DNA of 64,000 bases from Pestalotiopsis fici W106-1 (GCF_000516985.1 NW_006917092.1:6203888-6267887); one strand, 5' to 3'; positions 44,459 to 57,021 are shown, counted from the stretch's first letter. Translations and numbers: made by a program. The notes: generated by a model from the sequence alone, not told the origin.

Positions 44459-46366
44459 TTATTTCTGCGACAGCTGCACACCCACGACGACATTGGTCAT
44501 CCTCACTTCAGGAACGCGAAAGTTCTTCCGGCCACGGGCAAAGTAATAGGCAGCACCAAACACCATCCATCCGGCCATGACGACGGACGAGTAGTTCATG
44601 GTCTCGGCCGTCACTGGCATGGCGGATGGGAATGTACTAAAGACAATAGACACCACCAGCCAAATCACCGAGATGACGTTACAGACAATGCCCAGTCCGC
44701 GCCCCAAGCGAAAGGGACCGTAGTCGGCGGTAGACAGTAAACGCGGCCGACCGTGCACCAACATGTAGCAAATGGGTAGCACGTAGGAGAGATACATGCC
44801 GATAATGGCCATGGCGAGAATGGCATTAAAGGCGGTCGAGTTGCCCAGGTAGATGAATCCCAGCAGCATTTGCAACACGGTGACAACGACAATGGCGGCG
44901 GTCGGCACCTCGTTGTGCCCGTCGACGACGCTGAGGGCCCGGTGGAACGGCGTCGCGGCGTCGCGGGCAAAGGCCCATACGGTGCGCGAGGTCGAGGCCA
45001 CGCCGGCGACAGTGGCGGCCACGGCGGTCAGGGTGATGGTTAGGGAGAGGATCGTGGCACCGACGTTGGATTTTGTGGCGTACAAAAAGATCTTGTGAAA
45101 TAATCATGTCAGGATCGCGGCCAATTAAAAGTTTCATCAATACATGGGAGGAGACACAAGAAATCTAGGAACATCCGTGTTTCCGAGTACTAACCTGCAT
45201 GAAAGGAAAGCCTGTGACTGTCGTGAACAAGTCGTCAACTGGTCCAGTGCTGTATAGAAGTATGATGCAGTATGCGAGGCCGATCAAACCGTTGACGACG
45301 GATGAACCAACCATGGCAATTGGGACATTTCGACTGGCGTTGGGGATCTCTTCGGCCATGTGGCAAGCGGCATCATATCTGAAAGAGAGGCCATGTTAGT
45401 CAAGCACAACCTTCCGCCATGACTCTCAACTCTGCATAACTACACTTACCCCAGGAAAGGATACACGGCACTCAGGAGTCCGACCAACCATGATACTCCA
45501 TCACTGGACCATCCCGAAGAGTTCATTACCTCTGCGAAAACGAAGCTCGATGTGTTCTTGGGTGCCATCACAGCCAGCGTGATGAAGATGGCCAAAAAAC
45601 CAACAACGTGAAGAACAGCTACATCAGGGTCTCAGCAAGTTCCAATTTAAGTCTTTAATGATATGTCTTACCAGAGAGTAGATTAACACTCGGAAGGAGC
45701 TTGTGGCCCCAAATATTCATGGCAGCACTGTAAACCAAGATGAGCCAGAAGATCAGCATGGCCTGATATCGTTCCGGGACATAAGCATTGTTATTCAGAA
45801 TAGCGAGTCCTTGGATCTGAAGAGCCGCTGCAAAGGCTGCCGATGCCGTGAGCACAACCTGGCCGCCAATTGAGATCCATCCGGTGAACCACGCGGCGGC
45901 CGACTTGGTCGCGGACGGGGCGAGGGCCGCGACCCAGTGGTATTGACCGCCGGCGGTAGGGTAAATCGACGCAATCTCGCCCAGGGAGCAGGTAATGGCA
46001 ATGGTACAGATGAAGGAGAGTACACTATCAATGGTAACAACAGTACCCTCGTCAGTATTTGAGACTTTTCACAAAATTGTCAAGGAGAATTGCTAATACG
46101 TACTAATTATAAAAGAGACACGGAGCACCTCCATTAACAATAGCGGATCCCAAAACAGCCGAGAGAGCCTCCCAAGTGGCCATCAGACACATACAGAGTG
46201 CCATCATGGACCAAATGGAGAACTCCCTCGGGAGCTCTTGGGCATAGCCCAGCTGCTCCAGGCGTGCCGCCTCGGAGCTCAGTCTCTCCTGACCGTCGAC
46301 ATAGTGGCCCGAGGACTCTTGGCGCTTCAGCTCAGTATTATTAGGCACTTCTTTGACTTCTGACAT
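44459..46366 (-). CDS. APC-superfamily amine/choline/GABA-type permease
   Basis: Minus-strand exons 46366-46104, 46024-45672, 45618-45450, 45378-45195 and 45091-44459 give 533 aa in phase. It has the fungal ACT/choline-GABA permease pattern: REFSIWSMMALCMCLMATWE, SLGEIASIYPTAGGQYHWVA, LGYDAACHMAEEIPNASRNV and GVASTSRTVWAFARD, with about twelve helices and a cytosolic N-terminus. Relatives import choline, GABA, other amines or amino acids. It is divergent from a copper amine oxidase, which would fit uptake followed by oxidation of an amine. Exon 1 ends with the donor GTACGT, the exact position of which is the least certain. Confidence 0.85.
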
Positions 46367-47105
46367 TGTGAAAGGGGGCTTATTGACTCGGGAGTCCGGT
46401 ACTATGCTGCTCGACTCATTCGACCATCGTAAGATCAAGCGGATGGAAACTTATTTATGATATCGTAAAATATATCTCTTATTTGATAATAAATCTTCAC
46501 GGTCGATCCTATATCTCTGATCTATAGATAAGCAGATACGAACCTGCCGTCTTCTTCCATCATTATTCGTGTCTTTGTGGGGGACACTGGGGGTTCGCCA
46601 GGGCGCGCTCGAGTGCCGGCCCAGGGGTTGCGACAAGAAGGTGCCTAGTCCAGGCCTATGAACCCAATGATATCGAGCTGCTATATCGTCCTTCTTATCT
46701 AATTCAATGATAAGAAGAATAAGAGTTTCATTGAATAAGTTTGCTAGTAGGGATGCAGTAATGTGGCTGCCCTGATCAGACTCGGAACGTTCCGAGCTCG
46801 TTCCTTGTCCCTTCCGAGCTTTGAGTATGTATCGTTCCGAGGACTTCCGAGCTGTGGCGGCTTGTGTCTCGGAACGCAGTTGGCCACCACCATTAGGGTC
46901 CCGAGTCGCATATAGTGACTTTTCAATGAGGTCAGCCATTGGACAATTTGGACCCTCCCAAGATGTGGCTGTAGACTTCTGAAATACGGTACGACACAAG
47001 TTCAAGAAGTTGATACTTAAGGTGGACTTGAGAGAATCCAAGTTCGACCCTTTAGGATTTACTCACATATACCCCACCAGCATATACCCAGGCGCACAGT
47101 TCACA
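46367..47105. promoter_or_regulatory. Divergent promoter region of permease and amine oxidase
   Basis: 739 bp shared upstream region. It holds a perfect palindrome CTCGGAACGTTCCGAG at 46781-46796 and further TTCCGAG/CTCGGAA words at 46812, 46835, 46845 and 46868. A 196-codon minus-strand open frame (47041-46451) covers the region but shows no domain and is more likely fortuitous. Confidence 0.55.
46781..46796. promoter_or_regulatory. CGG-N6-CCG palindrome, candidate Zn2Cys6 binding site
   Basis: The inner 14 bp (46782-46795) read TCGG-N6-CCGA, the spacing and half-sites reported for Ppr1 and for the Aspergillus purine regulator UaY. It lies about 310 bp before the amine oxidase ATG and 415 bp before the permease ATG. 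Match to the consensus is exact, but identity of the binding factor is inference. Confidence 0.45.
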
Positions 47106-49489
47106 ATGGCCTCAGTACACCCTCACCCGCTGAAGCAGCTTAGCGTCGACGAGACAAATGTTGCTCGTGACTACACACTGAAGCTGCACGAGGGCGCAGT
47201 CCTCGAGTTTCGCGAGATCTTTCTCGAGGAGCCTCCCAAGGCCGAGCTGATCAAATTCTTGGACCTTGAGCACTCGGGCCAACTATCAGACAGCAGCCCG
47301 CGGCCACCACGTCTTGCAAAGGTTCAGTACGATGTCATTGGCGAGGGCAACAAAGTTCCAGTATTCCACGAGTCAGTCATCGATCTGCGTACTGGAGATC
47401 GAATTTCCCACGAAGTCATCAGCTCAGACTATCAAGCTGCTTTGACAATGTATGTTCATTCACATTTTACGGACTTTTGAGTGCAAAACTGACTTTTGTG
47501 GTAGTCACGAATTCATGACATTCATCGATGTATGTCAAAAGTCACCTCTTTATCAGTCCAAGGTTGCCAAGCTCAGACTACCGGAAGGCTTTGAGGTCGT
47601 GATTGTAAGTAGCATCGTGTATAGGATCCCACATACCTAGGTGTACAGTGTTTTGACCAGTGATTTCTAGGAGCCATGGCCCTATGGTGGTATGGACGCC
47701 ACTGAGGAGAGACGCCGCTACTTCCAGGGTCTACTATTCGCACAGGACAAGCGCAGTGGAAACCCAGACTCAAACTTTTATGCATTCCCGCTGCCGCTGA
47801 TCCCCATCATGGACTGGGCCAAGAAGGAGATTGTCAAGGTTTTGGAGCTGGCAACTGGCGGTAAGGGTGACAGTCTGACCGCAAGGACAGAAAAGGCAAA
47901 TGTGATCGATCACTGCAAAGCCAGCGAATACATACCCGAACTCCTACCTGAGGGCCCGAGAGAAGGTCTCAAGCCACTGCACGTCGTGCAACCTGATGGT
48001 CCCGTGAGTGACTTACTGTGCCAACTCGGAGATTGGAAGGCTAATTCATTTCAATTTGTCAGAGCTTTACTGTGACAGATGACAACTTGGTCGAATGGCA
48101 AAACTGGCGTATGCGCCTCAGCTTCAACACTAGGGAGGGCGCTGTCCTTCACGATGTGACATACCAAGGCCGCCCCATCATTCACCGATTGAGTTTGAGT
48201 GAAATGGTAAGCACGATACTTACCCTTCTCGTCGAGCGACCGAGCTGATCCAAAACAGACCGTTCCTTACGCCGATCCAAGAGAACCATACCACAGGAAG
48301 CAGGCTTTTGACTTTGGCGATGGCGGAGCCGGCAACTGTGCGAACAACTTGACCCTTGGATGTGACTGTTTGGGTGTGATCAGGGTGAGTTAAATGCTTT
48401 TTGAAGGGAGATTCTCTGGATACATGACTTACGCGACTACAGTACTTTGATGGTGTTACCACTGGACCCGATGGAACCGGCGAGGTCGCCAAGAATGTTG
48501 TATGTCTGCATGAGCAAGACAACGGTATTGGTTGGAAGCACACCAACTGGAGAACTGGCCGCGCTGTCGTCACCAGACGCCGCGAACTTGTTTTCCAGTT
48601 CATCATTACTTTGGCAAATTATGAGTACGCCTTTTACTACATTCTCGACCAAGCCGGCGCCATCACGGTCCAGGTTCGAGCAACTGGTATTGTCTCCGTC
48701 GTGAACATCGACGAAGGCAAGCAGAGCCAATACGGAAAGATTGTCAGCCCTGGAGCTCTGGCACAAAACCACCAGCACATATTCTGCGTCAGAATCGACC
48801 CCAGTATCGACGGTCACAAGAACACCGTGGTGCAGGAGGAGAGCTTGCCGGTGCCGATGAACCCAGAGACGAACCCCATGGGTAATTATTACGAGGTCGT
48901 ACAGACCCCGATCAAGACGTCGGCTGGTATTGACGCCGATCCTTCAAGGCATCGCCTGTTCAAGATCCAAAACCGCAACAAATTGAATCCTGTTAGCGGA
49001 ACACCCGTTGGATACAAGATTGTACCACCAGCGACGCAATTACTGCTCGCAGACCCCAACTGCATTCAGTCGAAGCGCGCCGAGTTCGCAAAGCACCACT
49101 TGTGGGTGACAAAGCACAAGGACAACGAGTTCTACGCCGGAGGACGCTTCACTCTTCAGAGCACGAGAGAATCAGAGGGTCTAGGTGATGCTGCGGCGAG
49201 AGGTGAGAATGTCGAGGACGAAGATATCGTCGTCTGGAGCTCCTTTGGTCTCACCCACAATCCTCGTGTCGAGGACTGGCCGGTAATGTGAGTATTCCCT
49301 GTACCCCCGCAAAGGAAGAAGATGTACTAACTCGACAGGCCGGTTGAAATGCTGGAGCTGCACATCACGCCAAGTGATTTCTTCACCAAGAACCCTGCTA
49401 TCGATGTGCCGTCGAATAAGGACTTGGTGTCGAAATTGGCGAACGGGTGTTGTGAGAAGCAGGAGCTTCCCGTGAGATCGTCGCTGTGA
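47106..49489 (+). CDS. Copper amine oxidase (primary-amine oxidase)
   Basis: Seven exons (47106-47449, 47505-47604, 47671-48003, 48063-48206, 48259-48384, 48443-49287, 49339-49489) give 680 aa. The topaquinone tyrosine is Tyr409 in LANYEY, the catalytic base Asp is near 325 in QAFDFGDGG, two copper histidines are in NHQHIFCVRID (459, 461) and the third is in GLTHNPRVEDWPVMP. It oxidises primary amines to aldehyde, ammonia and H2O2, in fungi usually in peroxisomes, for use of amines as nitrogen source. The C-terminus ends RSSL, not a canonical PTS1, so location is open. Met at 47106 fits the domain start MASVHPHPL. Divergent from the APC permease. Confidence 0.93.
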
Positions 49490-49596
49490 AAGGTGCCACG
49501 CCATAGATTTGTAGTGAACAGTGTTATGCGTACTTGGTAGCCTAGAATAGGACGAGTATTATCATGAATGAGAAAAAATAATTAATGATTCATATC

Positions 49597-52040
49597 TCAA
49601 ATTAGGCCCATGAAATATTCTGAAAAGTCGTTGACGTCTTGGTTCAGGAAAGACAGGCTATCGTCAAAATGGGATGTGGCCTGCTGTGGGTTTGCTTCAA
49701 GGCTGTTTTCCATGTAAGCAGCGCCAAATGTGTCAAAGACACCCATTAGTTCATCGCCCATCATATTCGTGTCGGGCATGGTCGTTTGGAAATTGACCGA
49801 TTCCAACGTGCTATGCCCATCGTCGTGAGTCGCGCGCGCGGTCGCGCTGGTTGGGTACCGAATTATCGATGTCTGGGGCGACTGAGCCAATGATTGATTG
49901 GAGTTGTGAACAGCCTGTTGACTAGATCTTCGAGCTCTTCTAGTTGGGGGCTCATGTGAAGTAGATGAGGCATCAATGATTCCGACCTGTTTGAGTCGTG
50001 CGACCAGACCACGAATACTGTGCCATAATCTCCGCCCTTGTAGACTGATCTGGGACAATCCGCGCACGAGATTGATGGCGGTAGAAAAGTCCTGGCGACA
50101 GCCCTGTGCGAACTCTGCGGGCGCATGGCAGACCGCCAGTAAGAGGATCGATATGGCGCTGATTAGGAAGTAGTTGTAGGCCACTTGATGCTTGGAGTAA
50201 ATATCACTCGTATCGTTGAGGGTGACCAAGATTCGAATGGTGTCTTGAGCAATGCTCACCACCAGCCGGGCGTTGACAGGGTTTTTGGCAATAGCAGCCG
50301 AGGATACAACATGGTGCCTGTGTATGAGGCATCGTATATAATTGCCACGAAGGTAGAGTAAAGTCTGAAGGTGACGGAAAAGATTGCGATCCGGTGGGTT
50401 CAACTGTGCAGGTGGTGATGCATCCACACGGGTGAGGTACAAATCCTCAGGGATCGTTGAGAACCATTCTTGTATGTCGCTCTCCAAAGACGATTCTGTG
50501 CTTGGGGGCATAGCTTCATGGGATGATCCGTAATGAGGAATCGCCTCCCACACCTTCGAACACAGTTTCGCGTAAGCCACAAGGCAATAGAAGTATGGCA
50601 TGTCTGGCGACTGTGTCGAACTGAAATTAGCTCGCGGTCACGACAAAGATGATAAATAAACACGCTCACCGGTTCAGGTGGGTTCAAATCGCGGTCGATC
50701 AGTGCGAATGAAAGGCCGGTACCAAAACTCCACCTTCGATCGAGGACATAGATGCACCAAAAAACGCGAATGGCCAAAGACCGGTGGGCGGGATTTGGAT
50801 AATTCTCGTATAGACTACGACGACGATGTAGACCCAGCTCGAGGATCATGCGCGTCGAGATGCCGATGCTGCGGTAAGCCAGGAGCTCTTCATCGCAATG
50901 GAAGTGGTATATGCTCTATACAAAGGAGTCAGAAAGCAAAGTCACCTCTAAATTGGAACGACTCACCATGATAGCAAATATCTGAGCTTCTTGGAGATCT
51001 ACATCGGACGGGGAGGTGATTCGCAAGGCGTCATCCTCAAATGAACTGATGAGGCGCGCACACAGCTCGGTCTTTTCATGGCTGTCAAGAACGAGAGCTG
51101 TAGCAAGAACTATCTTGAGAAGATGGATGTCCTTCTGGCTGACTCTTCCATCGAACTGAAAAGATTGTTCCTGTTCAAACTGCTTGAGCATTTCAGGCAT
51201 CCTAGATCGTAAGCTTGACGTATCCAATAAAGGATATACAGGCTCAATCTCATCACGAAATACGTCCAATAGTCGATAGATCATTGAGACGGGCATTGTC
51301 AGTAAAGGGTCCTGCGACGGATCCCGGGTGTCGGCAGGACTGTGCGTATGTGGAGGTATCGAGGCATCCTCTGCTTCAGAACCCGAATTGTCCGATGGCT
51401 CGTCGACAACTGACAAGGTTGCCTTTGCAACATTGAGAGCATAAGCTGGCCGAGTCGTTCCGACAAATTGTACTTCTTTGCGTTCCTTGACACCGGCAGC
51501 CGAAAGTGACGCCTGGCTAGGTGTGTACGCGCTCTCCACGGCATGAAATTCATTCCGCGGTGTGTGGCCCTTGTCCAACAAGCTCGCAAGACGAGTCACC
51601 TGCTGGCGAAGGTTGGCAACTTCCTGTTCCAACTTGTCGATGCGTATACTATAACCGCCCATGTCAACAATACAGGCGAAGCAGTCCTTGAGGATCGTCT
51701 CACTAACCGGTCATCGATTGGCATGGATGGGAGTGCAATCTCGTCATCATCATTGACCTTAAGGCTACAGTCCACCTTGCCTGCTCTGCACCGGTTACAT
51801 TGAGTTATACCAGGCTCCTGGACGCACTTTAGCTTGCGCCTCTTGCATTCATCGCTAACATCGTCAGCTAAGTGATTCGAGCGATTTGTTGCAGTAAATT
51901 GATGGGCGAATATACCAAGCTATGGCCGTGTATTTAGCACGCTTGGAGCGAGGGCCAGTGTTGGCACGCGGACGCCGGGAGGTTTTATGCAGCTCAGAAG
52001 CGCGCACCGGCTGCTCTGATCTCGATGTGTCTTGCTCCAT
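49597..52040 (-). CDS. Zn(II)2Cys6 transcription factor with Fungal_trans domain
   Basis: Minus-strand exons 52040-51916, 51854-51708, 51648-50967, 50915-50670 and 50610-49597 give 737 aa. A basic N-terminus (PRSKRAKYTAIA) leads to the binuclear cluster C42-DE-C45-x6-C52 and C61-NR-C64-x6-C71. The first Cys codon is split by intron 1, which hides the cluster from simple ORF reading. The linker and coiled-coil dimerisation helix follow (RIRIDKLEQEVANLRQQV). The middle-homology domain (about 210-560) includes MILELGLHRRRS and RVFWCIYVLDRRWSFGTGL. A Ser/Gln-rich tail ends NDFSEYFMGLI, a possible activation segment. It lies 454 bp from the polyol dehydrogenase and is the likely local regulator (proximity inference). 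Confidence 0.9.
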
Positions 52041-52494
52041 GCAATGCGCATTGGTGATTTTCACGAAGACAATGAAAGAGTTTTGCCCAAGACTGTCAGC
52101 CTGGTGGGAATGCTCTGAAAGAAGCTTGGAAGTGACTGGAGCTGATAGCAGACCAAGATTTCGTTCAGGGTGGGGAGGTAGGAGCCACATTTAGCGCTTT
52201 TGCGTAGAACATAGCGGACTGGCTTAGGCGCAGTTCACTAACTGAGCTGCCCTGTCCTCCCATTGCCCGCCAACACCTGAGAAATTACAAGTGGGAGTCC
52301 CGCCTTCCAAGCATTTTGCGACCATGGTGATTACAGTGGCTCAAAGACCAAATGGAAAGAAAAACAATCTCTCCACAGCATGCCACATGTACTCCAATTT
52401 CTTCCATATGTCAACTAGAACTCTTGCAAACTGTCTTCCACGATTTGAAAAATGGTATCTCGGTCTATTAAATGCTCGCGTCTTCCTTAGGTAT
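52041..52494. other. Intergenic between regulator and dehydrogenase
   Basis: 454 bp; 5' flank of the Zn2Cys6 gene and 3' flank of the dehydrogenase. No motif recognised. Confidence 0.5.
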
Positions 52495-53921
52495 CTAGAT
52501 GATCTGAGCATCTACGTCATCTACAATCTGCACCTTGATGCTGCCCTTTGACAGGTCAGAGCACAGATTCATCGCCTCCAAAGCCTCTTCCAGTGGATAC
52601 TCGTGAGTAACCAGCTTTTTCAGATCCAGGATACCACCGGCAAGACAGTTGATGCCAGCAGGCCACGTATCTCTGTATCGGTTAATGAATCGGAGGTCGA
52701 TCTGAGAACATGTTAACAGAAGAGGTCATCACCAATTGTTCGACATGAGGAACGCCAACTTACCTCTGCAAGCGAAATGTGCATGAATGGCAGATTATTC
52801 ATGATTTCGCGACCGACACCAATAACACAGACAACGCCACCTCGGCGCACCACATGGGCAGCTAGTACAACACTGCTCTCAACGCCAGTGCACTCGAGAA
52901 CCGTCGGTGGGGCCGAGTACTCATTATCTCCATATAGACGCCTCACAGCTTGTGCGTTCTCTTCCGACGACAATTTCCTGTCGACTTGATAGGTTATGCA
53001 ACCAGGTACAAAATCGCGTGCAAAGGCCAGTCGTTTAGGCTCGAGGTCCGTAATGACAATCGGGTATGCACCGGAAGCTCGTGCCGCTGCGAGGGCGATG
53101 AGACCAATGGGACCAGCACCACAGATCAATGCCGGCTTTCCGAGACTGAGTCCTCCAGTCTTGACGCCATGAAGAACAACGCTCAATGGCTCCAGCAGAG
53201 CAGCTTCTGCCCAGGTAATATTATCCGGAATCCTAGGGTTGGCACCGAGTTAGTCCGTATCATTCCTGTTTGCATTGCCAATATGCCAACAATCAAGTGG
53301 GCAACTCACTTGTATAGCCACTTTGCCGGATGCACCTTGTATCTTTGCACCGTACCGGCGTAGGGATAAACACCGGCAAATGCTACATCGTCGCAGAGAT
53401 TATAACGACCCTCGCGGCATAAAAAGCACTTCTCGCAAGGCACACCAGGCTCGACCGCAACTCGGTCACCTAGCTAGATATTAGTTGAGGCTTCTCAAGT
53501 AGCTCTGTTGTCGCATCGTCCATACCCGGCTTCAAGTCTGTCACGCCTTCGCCGCACTTGAGCACGACGCCCGCGCCTTCGTGGCCGAGGATGCAATCCC
53601 CTTCGACAACCAGAGAGCCTATTCTGCCGGCTTTCCAAAAGTGAATATCCGAACTGGAAAAGCACGATCAGTCAGGTTACCATCCACCACAGCGACCACT
53701 GCCCGTACATACCCGCAAATACCGGTCGCCTTGATATGTAGCAACACATCTCCCGGGCCAGGCTCTTCGACTGGCGCCTCGGCCATTTTGATTTGATGGT
53801 CTGCTGTCACCAGCAATGAGGGGTTCGGATGCGACGTCTTGATACGATGACCGCCATCGACCCCATTGGCAGCACCATTCACCCCATTCTCTGCGATCGT
53901 GTGAGTTTTGGGTACGGTCAT
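52495..53921 (-). CDS. Zinc-dependent polyol dehydrogenase (xylitol/L-arabinitol/sorbitol dehydrogenase family)
   Basis: Exons 53921-53713, 53653-53526, 53469-53310, 53232-52764 and 52701-52495 give 390 aa. Medium-chain dehydrogenase features: catalytic zinc ligands Cys69 in TGICGSDIHFW, His-Glu in LGHEGAGVV, and Glu in AALLEPLSVVLHGV; structural zinc cysteines in CEKCFLCREGRYNLC; the NAD-binding GAGPIGLIALAAARASGA and a following acidic residue (ITDLEPKRL) indicating NAD+. The set matches fungal L-arabinitol 4-dehydrogenase and xylitol/sorbitol dehydrogenases, which turn sugar alcohols to ketoses. An N-terminal extension of about 35 residues is variable. Exact substrate is undecided. Divergent from the transketolase-type gene. 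Confidence 0.9.
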
Positions 53922-54643
53922 TGTGAAGGAATTCGCTGTGGCTCCGTATGTAATGATAGGGCTTTTTACAACCAGAAACACAAGATTCCTCAATTTTATT
54001 GGTATGGTGACTTCACGGGTTTAACTTCAGCTGGTGCCAGCAACGAGGGTAGAAACGGGATTTCGCATGCCAGTATATCATTGGCATTGGAAGCTCCATT
54101 TCGTACCACATGCCCTCAATACCCACGACTTCGCATTGCCGGAGAAGCCAATCCACGAATACCAAATGGAAACGTCATCCGTATGCGGAAGGATGTAACC
54201 TCAATTCATGTCCACAGGACCAGTCTGCTCGACCCACGAGTGCTACAGATTGCCTCTTTGGGAAGACGCGGGATATCCGCACGCTTTAAAAGATGCGGAT
54301 ACCAATGCGAACCCCGCGGTTTGGGGACCCCGGACCACTAAAGAAGGTTCCGCTTGCGCTTCGATTGTCCTTTTTCAGATACCATCACCAATTGTTTGCG
54401 AATTCTAGCGTTTGAGTACATGATATGAAAATCGATAGGTCTGGTTGTCCGGTGCTCTTGGAGTTCAGACTATTTACATAGCTACTATTTGAGATGCGGT
54501 CAAGATAAAGATCCATTACAAGACGGCAACCATACATACAAATCAAATACAATCGATTCACTTGTCATTCAGTCAGTCGGCCACGAACAGAGCTTGTGAT
54601 TCCCCAAGGTCGATTTCATTTTCTTCTGCGCACGACGAGCAAG
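53922..54643. promoter_or_regulatory. Divergent promoter region, polyol dehydrogenase / DHA synthase
   Basis: 722 bp between the two start codons. It contains two closely spaced CreA-type words (SYGGRG) on the minus strand: GCGGGG at 54312-54317 and CCGGGG at 54328-54333. Carbon catabolite repression would fit a polyol-use locus, but the six-base motif occurs by chance often. Confidence 0.45.
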
Positions 54644-57021
54644 ATGGTGCCTGGTCTGGTCAACGAGACGCAGAATCCTTCGGGAATTCCAGTGTCCAAG
54701 AAAGATGTAATCAGTACGGAAGACCTGATCGAGAGAGAGAAGCCTTCACATGATCTGGTGTTGAAGTCGTTTCGTCTACTCATTGCGGACCTCTGCCAAC
54801 AATTTGGAGGAGGCCATCCGGGGTAAGTATAGGTCGCAAGCCGATAATTTTTTTTTCAAGAAAACTGACAATACTTCCAAGAGGTGCCATTGGCATGGCA
54901 GCAATTGGCATTGCATTATGGAAATATGTTATGCGATATGCGCCGCATTCTCCAGATTATTTTAACCGTGACAGATTCGTTCTTTCAAACGGTAAGTCGA
55001 GAAATCACCCACCATGCAGGAGTTGGTGATTAACACGACTTGTAGGTCACACATGCCTCTTCCAATACACATTCCTCCACCTCACAGGGTACAAGGCCAT
55101 GACATTTGACCAACTCAAGTCGTACCACTCGCAACGACACGACGGACTGTGCCCCGGCCACCCTGAAATCGAGCACGAGGGTATCGAGGTGACGACGGGA
55201 CCGCTAGGCCAAGGCATTGCCAACGCCGTCGGTCTCGCCATGGCGACCAAACATCTTGCCGCTACATTTAACAGACCTGGATACGATGTCGTTTCAAACC
55301 ACACCTGGTGCATGATTGGCGACGCCTGTCTTCAGGAGGGTGTCGGTTTGGAGGCATTGTCACTAGCTGGACATTTGCAACTCAACAACCTGACTGTCAT
55401 GTATGACAACAACCAGATTACCTGCGATGGATCAGTCGACGTGAGTTGCATCTGAAAGTCTTCTTTTGCGGTTGGACGAACGCTAAACTACATGATTATC
55501 ACAGTTGACCAACACGGAAGACATCAATGCCAAGATGCGAGCGACAGGCTGGAATGTCGTTGACATAATCGACGGCTGCTTCGATATTGCGGGCATTGCC
55601 GATGCAATGGAAAAGTCAAAGAAGTCGGATAAACCCACATTTATCAACATTCGGACCATCATTGGCCTCGGCTCCAAGGTGCAGGGCATGGCTGATGCAC
55701 ATGGAGCTGCGTTTGGAGTGGAAGATGTTGCCAATATGAAACGTGCCCACGGCTTTAGCCCGGATGAGCATTTTGCCATTGCCCAGCCAGTACGTGACTT
55801 TTTCGAAGGGCTGCCATCAAGAGGAGAGCAATATGTCCAGGCATGGAATGAGCTCGTTGAAGACTACACCAAGGAGTATCCAGAGCTGGCTGCTCGGTTC
55901 CACAAGAGAATGAGAGGAGAGATTACCGGATGGGAGCAGCTCATCCCCAAGAGTTTCCCGGAGAAGGAGACTGCATCTCGTGCTGCATCTGGCTTGGTGT
56001 TCAACCCCGTTGCTGAGAAGATTGACTCTTTCATGGTGGGAACTGCAGATTTGTCTCCATCCGTAAACATGATCTGGCCAGGAAAGGAGGATTTCCAAAA
56101 CGTAAGCAAGTCGCACGCATTTCTCCTTTGTGCATCACTAATACATGGATATAGCCAAACATCAACACAGCCTGTGGTATCAACGGAACATATGCCGGTC
56201 GTTATATACACTTTGGTGTTCGCGAACACGTCATGTGCGCTGTATCGAACGGCCTTGCCGCCTATAACCCCGGCACCATCATCCCCGTGACATCGTCATT
56301 CTTCATGTTCTACTTGTACGCAGCGCCCGCCGTCCGTATGGGCGCACTCCAGCACCTGCAGGTCATTCACCACGCCACGCACGACTCGATTGGTATGGGT
56401 GAGGACGGCCCCACGCACCAGCCCATCGAGAACGCCGTGTACTTCCGCTCCCTGCCCAACTTTCTATACATTCGTCCCGGAGACAGCGAGGAAACTGCCG
56501 GTGCATGGACTGCGGCTATCAAGGCCAAGGGCACGCCGTCCATGGTCTCTACGAGCCGGCACAAGCTCCCTCAGCTCAAGCAGACCCGACGCGATGGTGT
56601 CCTAAAGGGCGCCTACGTCCTCGAGGAAAACGAACATGCCCAGTTGACCCTCATCGGCGTCGGTGCCGAGCTCTCACATGCATTGGGTGTCGCCAAGAGG
56701 CTCAAGGAGCGCGGCGTCGAGACCAGAGTGGTCAGCTTCCCCAGCTGGAGGCTCTTTGAGCAACAGTCGCGCGAGTACAGGCGAGAGACGCTGAGGCGGC
56801 ACCGCATCCCTGCCGTCGTCATTGAGCCCTATGCCCCCAACGGCTGGGAGAGGTACGCGAACGCGGCGGTGTGCATGATACGGTTTGGTCACAGTCTACC
56901 TGGTACGTCGGTATACAAGTACTTTGGCTTCGACGAAGAGTCCTTGACAAACAAGGTCCTGTCGTATCTGGATAATCTTAAGGAGGACGAATTGCTCCGC
57001 CATGAATTTGTTGAATTGTAG
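54644..57021 (+). CDS. Dihydroxyacetone-synthase-type transketolase
   Basis: Exons 54644-54822, 54882-54991, 55046-55440, 55505-56101 and 56155-57021 give 715 aa. Transketolase landmarks: GGGHPGGAIGMAAIG, DRFVLSNGH, ITTGPLGQG-like VTTGPLGQGIANAVGL, the thiamine-diphosphate motif MIGDACLQEG with DNNQ, then YIHFGVREH (Glu that activates ThDP), THDSIGMGEDGPTHQPIE and PSWRLFEQQ. The sequence resembles the dihydroxyacetone synthase branch, which moves a two-carbon unit from xylulose-5-phosphate to formaldehyde or another aldehyde. The C-terminus EFVEL lacks a clear peroxisomal tripeptide. A neighbouring polyol dehydrogenase would feed ketoses towards it. ATG chosen at 54644, as the upstream frame begins at GTG. 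Confidence 0.9.

Noticed and set aside
46451..47041. 196-codon minus-strand open frame between permease and amine oxidase
   Set aside because: No domain, begins at a non-ATG codon, overlaps the shared promoter and the TTCCGAG repeats. Could be an old transposon piece, but nothing in it proves that.
47030..47060. B-box-like GTTCGACCC, possible tRNA
   Set aside because: No matching A box upstream and no cloverleaf could be folded by eye.
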